DNA of 34,457 nucleotides from Herbaspirillum sp. YR522 (GTDB lineage Bacteria; Pseudomonadota; Gammaproteobacteria; Burkholderiales; Burkholderiaceae_D): positions 1 through 34,457 of the forward strand of contig NZ_AKJA01000106.1 in NCBI RefSeq assembly GCF_000282575.1, given 5' to 3'. The notes beneath the pieces were generated by a model. The model did not search any database, was not told the DNA's origin, and saw nothing but the letters and a program-made list of their open reading frames with translations. The stretch's first letter is position 1, and each line of letters begins with the position of its first letter. Made by a program: the position numbers and the translations under genes. Shown here in pieces: positions 32,167 to 34,457 of this stretch.

Positions 32167-33374
32167 CGCGCCCCCTGGCCGCCCTGCGTCGCCGCTTTCT
32201 GGTCGACGCTGGCATTGGCTTGGCTATTGCGCTCGCGCTGCTCGCGCAGCTCGTCCTTGGCGGCGATGGTATTGACTTCCACCGTCACCGACAGGCCGGC
32301 CACGAACAGCTTGCGGTCTTGCGCGGAGGCATCGACGGCGATGCGCACCGGCACCCGCTGGACGATCTTGGTGAAGTTGCCGGTGGCGTTCTGCGGCGGC
32401 AGCAGCGAGAACTGGGCGCCGGTACCGGGCGAGATGCTTTCGACATGCCCTTGGAATTGCATGCCCGGCAGCGCATCCATCTTGATCACGGCGGGTTGGC
32501 CGGTACGCATCAGGCCGATCTGCGTTTCCTTGAAGTTGGCGGTGATGTAGAACTGGTTCGGCACCACCGTCATCATGCGCGTGCCGGCCGAGACGAACTG
32601 CCCCACCCGCACCTGCTTGTCGCCGATACGGCCATTGACGCTGGCCTTGACCTCGGTCGAGTTCAAGTTGACGCTGGCGGCGTCGAACTGGGCACGGGCA
32701 GTCTCGCCTTGGGCCTGCGCCTGGCGCACCTGGGCCTGCAGCGAGCTGATGCGCAATTGCGCCGCGTCCAGCGCCGCACGTCGCGACAGCACCGTCGAGC
32801 GCGCCTGGGCGGCCTGGTTGCGCAGGCCGGTCAGGCGTTCACGGGTCTCGGCACCGCTGGCCGCCAGCGGCGTGTAGCGTTCCACTTCGGCGTTGGCGAA
32901 GCGGGCGTCTTCGTCGGCCTGCGCCAATTGGGCACGGGCCTGGTCGATGGCGGCCTTCTGCTCGGCCAGCTGGGCCCGGGCGGCGTCTTCGCTGGCCGCG
33001 GCGGCGTCGATCTGGGCCTTGGACTGCGCGGTCTGGGCCGAGTAGTCGCGGGCATCGATGCGCACCAGCGCCTGTCCGACCGCGACTGCCTGGTTGTCGG
33101 CCACCAGCACCTGCTCGACATAACCGGACACCTTCGACGAGACCGTTACGCTGTCGGCATGGACGAAAGCGTCATTGGTGCTTTCGAGATACTTGCCGCG
33201 CATCTGGTAGTACAACACCCACGCCACCACGATCACCAGCGCCACCACCAGCATGGCACGCAGCACGAAGCGGGCGCGCGGGCTCATGCGCTTCTTGGGC
33301 TTGGTTTCGGTAGTGTCGGCGGGAGCTTGTGGCGCTTCATTGGCGGCTTGATTATTCTGGTTGGCGTCTGTCAT
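32163..33374 (-). CDS. HlyD/EmrA family membrane fusion protein
   Basis: The periplasmic adaptor of the exporter, 403 residues. A cytoplasmic leader is followed by one membrane helix (about 34-52: RAMLVVALVIVVAWVLYY). The lipoyl-type half-motif (SSKVSGYVEQVLVADNQAVA), a long coiled-coil hairpin (about 120-235, rich in Ala, Gln and Arg) and a beta-barrel domain (INGRIGDK-like region VNGRIGDKQVRVGQFVSAGT) follow. First gene of the efflux operon, divergent from marR with 84 bp between. Confidence 0.94.
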   Translation of the reverse strand: MTDANQNNQAANEAPQAPADTTETKPKKRMSPRARFVLRAMLVVALVIVVAWVLYYQMRGKYLESTNDAFVHADSVTVSSKVSGYVEQVLVADNQAVAVGQALVRIDARDYSAQTAQSKAQIDAAAASEDAARAQLAEQKAAIDQARAQLAQADEDARFANAEVERYTPLAASGAETRERLTGLRNQAAQARSTVLSRRAALDAAQLRISSLQAQVRQAQAQGETARAQFDAASVNLNSTEVKASVNGRIGDKQVRVGQFVSAGTRMMTVVPNQFYITANFKETQIGLMRTGQPAVIKMDALPGMQFQGHVESISPGTGAQFSLLPPQNATGNFTKIVQRVPVRIAVDASAQDRKLFVAGLSVTVEVNTIAAKDELREQRERNSQANASVDQKAATQGGQGAR

Positions 33375-33458
33375 CTTTTTTTATCCTAAAATTCCCGGCA
33401 GGGCCGGTATTGCTAGCATTACAACTGATCATCGAGGATTAATGAGGTACCATATGAT
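33375..33458. promoter_or_regulatory. Divergent promoter region of efflux operon and marR
   Basis: The 84-bp gap, together with the first bases of marR, holds a perfect palindrome CCATATGATATGG (33450-33462) overlapping the marR start, and two short palindromes, TGCTAGCA (33411-33418) and TGATCA (33426-33431). MarR proteins bind such palindromes and repress both genes; the 13-bp site is the best candidate operator. Confidence 0.45.
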
Positions 33459-33956
33459 ATGGCATCTCGAAAAACTATGTGCAGCGACTTTACAAATAAC
33501 TACTCGCAGGCTGCCGAAGCGCTGCGCGACTTCTACCTGCGTTCGCACCGCACGCTGGACAAGCTGATGGCAGCGCAAGGCGCGTCCTTTGCCCGCACCA
33601 AGATCATGAGCTTCATCGACCGTGGTGGAAAAGTACGCTCGACCGACCTGGCCGAAGCGTTCGGCTTTGCGCCGCGCACCATCACCGAGGCGGTCGATGC
33701 GCTGGAACGCGATGGCATGGTGCTGCGTGAACCCGACCTCAACGATCGCCGGGTCAAGCAGATTTCTTTGACAGCATTGGGCCAGGAAGTGCTGAAGGCG
33801 TCGGAACCGGAGCGCGCGCGCTTTGGCAACCGGTTGTTCGAGGCGCTGGAGCAGGACGAGATCGGGGAACTGGCGCGGCTGCTGGGCAAGCTCAATGGTC
33901 GCTTGGGGGAGTTGGAGCAGGAGTTGGGGGATGTCGGTGGGGCTGGCAGGAAATGA
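33459..33956 (+). CDS. MarR family transcriptional regulator
   Basis: A 165-residue regulator with a winged helix-turn-helix (about 50-105: VRSTDLAEAFGFAPRTITEA, then LERDGMVLREPDLNDRRVKQ, the DxRxxxxxLT-type wing ending ISLTALGQEV). It is likely a ligand-responsive repressor of the divergent efflux operon and of itself. The start at 33459 has GAGG about 11 bases upstream; a start at 33477 (MCSDFTNNY) is possible. Length is normal for the family. Confidence 0.92.
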   Translation: MASRKTMCSDFTNNYSQAAEALRDFYLRSHRTLDKLMAAQGASFARTKIMSFIDRGGKVRSTDLAEAFGFAPRTITEAVDALERDGMVLREPDLNDRRVKQISLTALGQEVLKASEPERARFGNRLFEALEQDEIGELARLLGKLNGRLGELEQELGDVGGAGRK

Positions 33957-33986
33957 GGGTGTCCGCGGTGGGCAGGGGCCTGTCGT

Positions 33987-34162
33987 GCTCTTGCTGCATG
34001 CCGATTTACTGGCTTAATTATCTTGGCGCCAGTGTGTGTTGAGCCCTCCTAGGTCGTCTGCTCTTGCTGCATGCCGATGTACTGGCTTAATTATCTTGGC
34101 GCCAGTGTGTGTTGAGCCCTCCTAGGTCGTCTGCTCTTGCTGCATGCCGATGTACTGGCTTT
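33987..34162. repeat. Tandem 73-bp direct repeat, 2.4 copies
   Basis: A 73-bp unit starting GCTCTTGCTGCATGCCGAT begins at 33987, 34060 and 34133; the third copy breaks off near 34162. The first two copies differ at a single noticed base (T or G after CCGAT). Each full unit contains an inverted repeat (ACTGGC and GCCAGT) that can form a hairpin. It starts about 30 bp after the marR stop. I see no gene in it. Confidence 0.9.
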
Positions 34163-34457
34163 ATGCTTATCTTTCTCCGGTCAAAGGGACTCGCCGGGAG
34201 TCCGCCCGGCAGCGGACCCTCTTTCTTGAACGCCAAGAAAGAGGGGCAAAGAAGGCGCCCCCAGGGGCTGTTAGCCGCTCATCTGCGAGATGCGTTGCCC
34301 CCGAGAGGTGGGCTGGCAAGGCGTCCTGCCTGTCTGATGGCTGGCCATCAGACAGGCAGGGCAACGCAGTCCAGCGCGCCTCTCGGGGGCAACCCTGTGG
34401 GAACGGGCAAGAGGCGTCGCCTGCCGTTGTTGCAGCTCCTTGCCGTGGCACCACCAC
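34163..34457. repeat. Nested inverted-repeat element (possible intergenic repeat family), cut by window end
   Basis: Outer arms GTTGCCCCCGAGAGG (34294-34308) and CCTCTCGGGGGCAAC (34379-34393) match perfectly over 15 bp. Between them lies a perfect 16-bp palindrome arm pair (34325-34340 with 34345-34360, four-base loop). With the hairpin at 34217-34245 this makes a string of strong secondary structures. A minus-strand frame runs through the whole element, but its product is Arg/Ala/Pro-rich without domain features and is not called. Such elements are often dispersed in many copies; whether this one is, cannot be seen here. Confidence 0.6.
34217..34245. terminator. Perfect 12-bp hairpin
   Basis: CCCTCTTTCTTG (34217-34228) pairs perfectly with CAAGAAAGAGGG (34234-34245) around a five-base loop. 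It forms the left part of the inverted-repeat-rich element to the window end. It could act as a bidirectional terminator, though T-runs are interrupted. Confidence 0.4.

Noticed and set aside
30605-32215. Upstream extension of the outer membrane factor frame
   Set aside because: The lipoprotein signal peptide fixes the start at 30604; the extension overlaps the MFS gene.
34167-34457. Minus-strand open frame of 96 codons at the window end
   Set aside because: It runs through perfect inverted repeats, has no domain features and an Arg/Ala/Pro-rich composition; it is best explained by the repeat element.

Overview
The window is GC-rich DNA from a Gram-negative proteobacterium. Gene content and protein style (MarR-controlled HlyD/EmrB/NodT efflux operon, MCP without a C-terminal receptor pentapeptide, Dpp-type operon, type III secretion genes) suggest a betaproteobacterium of the Burkholderiales, perhaps Oxalobacteraceae. 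That placement is inferred from general resemblance, not from a database search. No rRNA, tRNA, CRISPR array or insertion sequence was recognised.

Layout. 1-585: no convincing gene, but a duplicated module of DnaA-box-like and IHF-like sites and a minus-strand terminator. 586-1266 (-): a DUF2026-like protein. 1267-1983: mostly non-coding, with an AT-rich island (about 1720-1940) carrying inverted repeats. 1984-16523 (+): a compact type III secretion (T3SS) locus, namely an RHH regulator, sctC, sctD, a predicted YscE-YscG chaperone fusion, sctI, J, K, L, Q, R, S, T, U, V, N, O and two small genes with strong ribosome binding sites. 16524-17316: G-poor, C-rich, repeat-bearing non-coding DNA ending in a hairpin. 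17317-17628 (-): a small membrane protein. 18058-19644 (+): a chemotaxis receptor. 19885-27934 (-): a seven-gene peptide uptake and hydrolysis operon (binding protein, two permeases, two ATPases, two M20 hydrolases), with a divergent LysR gene at 28243-29157 (+). 29162-33374 (-): a tripartite drug efflux operon (HlyD, MFS, outer membrane factor) with a divergent MarR gene at 33459-33956 (+). 33957-34457: tandem 73-bp repeats followed by a large nested inverted-repeat element cut by the window end.

The T3SS is the most interesting part. Its first half follows the Yersinia order C-D-E-(F)-G-(H)-I-J-K-L. The needle gene F and gene H are missing from their usual place, and E and G appear joined in one reading frame. 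In the second half, N and O lie after V, the ruler gene sctP is not found, and SctU stops at residue 249, just before the place where the NPTH autocleavage site and switch domain should begin. Because sctV starts nine bases later, a frameshift cannot hide the missing domain. Loss of both partners of the substrate switch (SctP and the SctU C-terminal domain), with no translocators, tip protein, gatekeeper or effectors in the window, suggests either a secretion system working without the classical switch or one on its way to decay. Intact frames, coupled start/stop overlaps and complete core motifs in all other sct genes argue against advanced decay.
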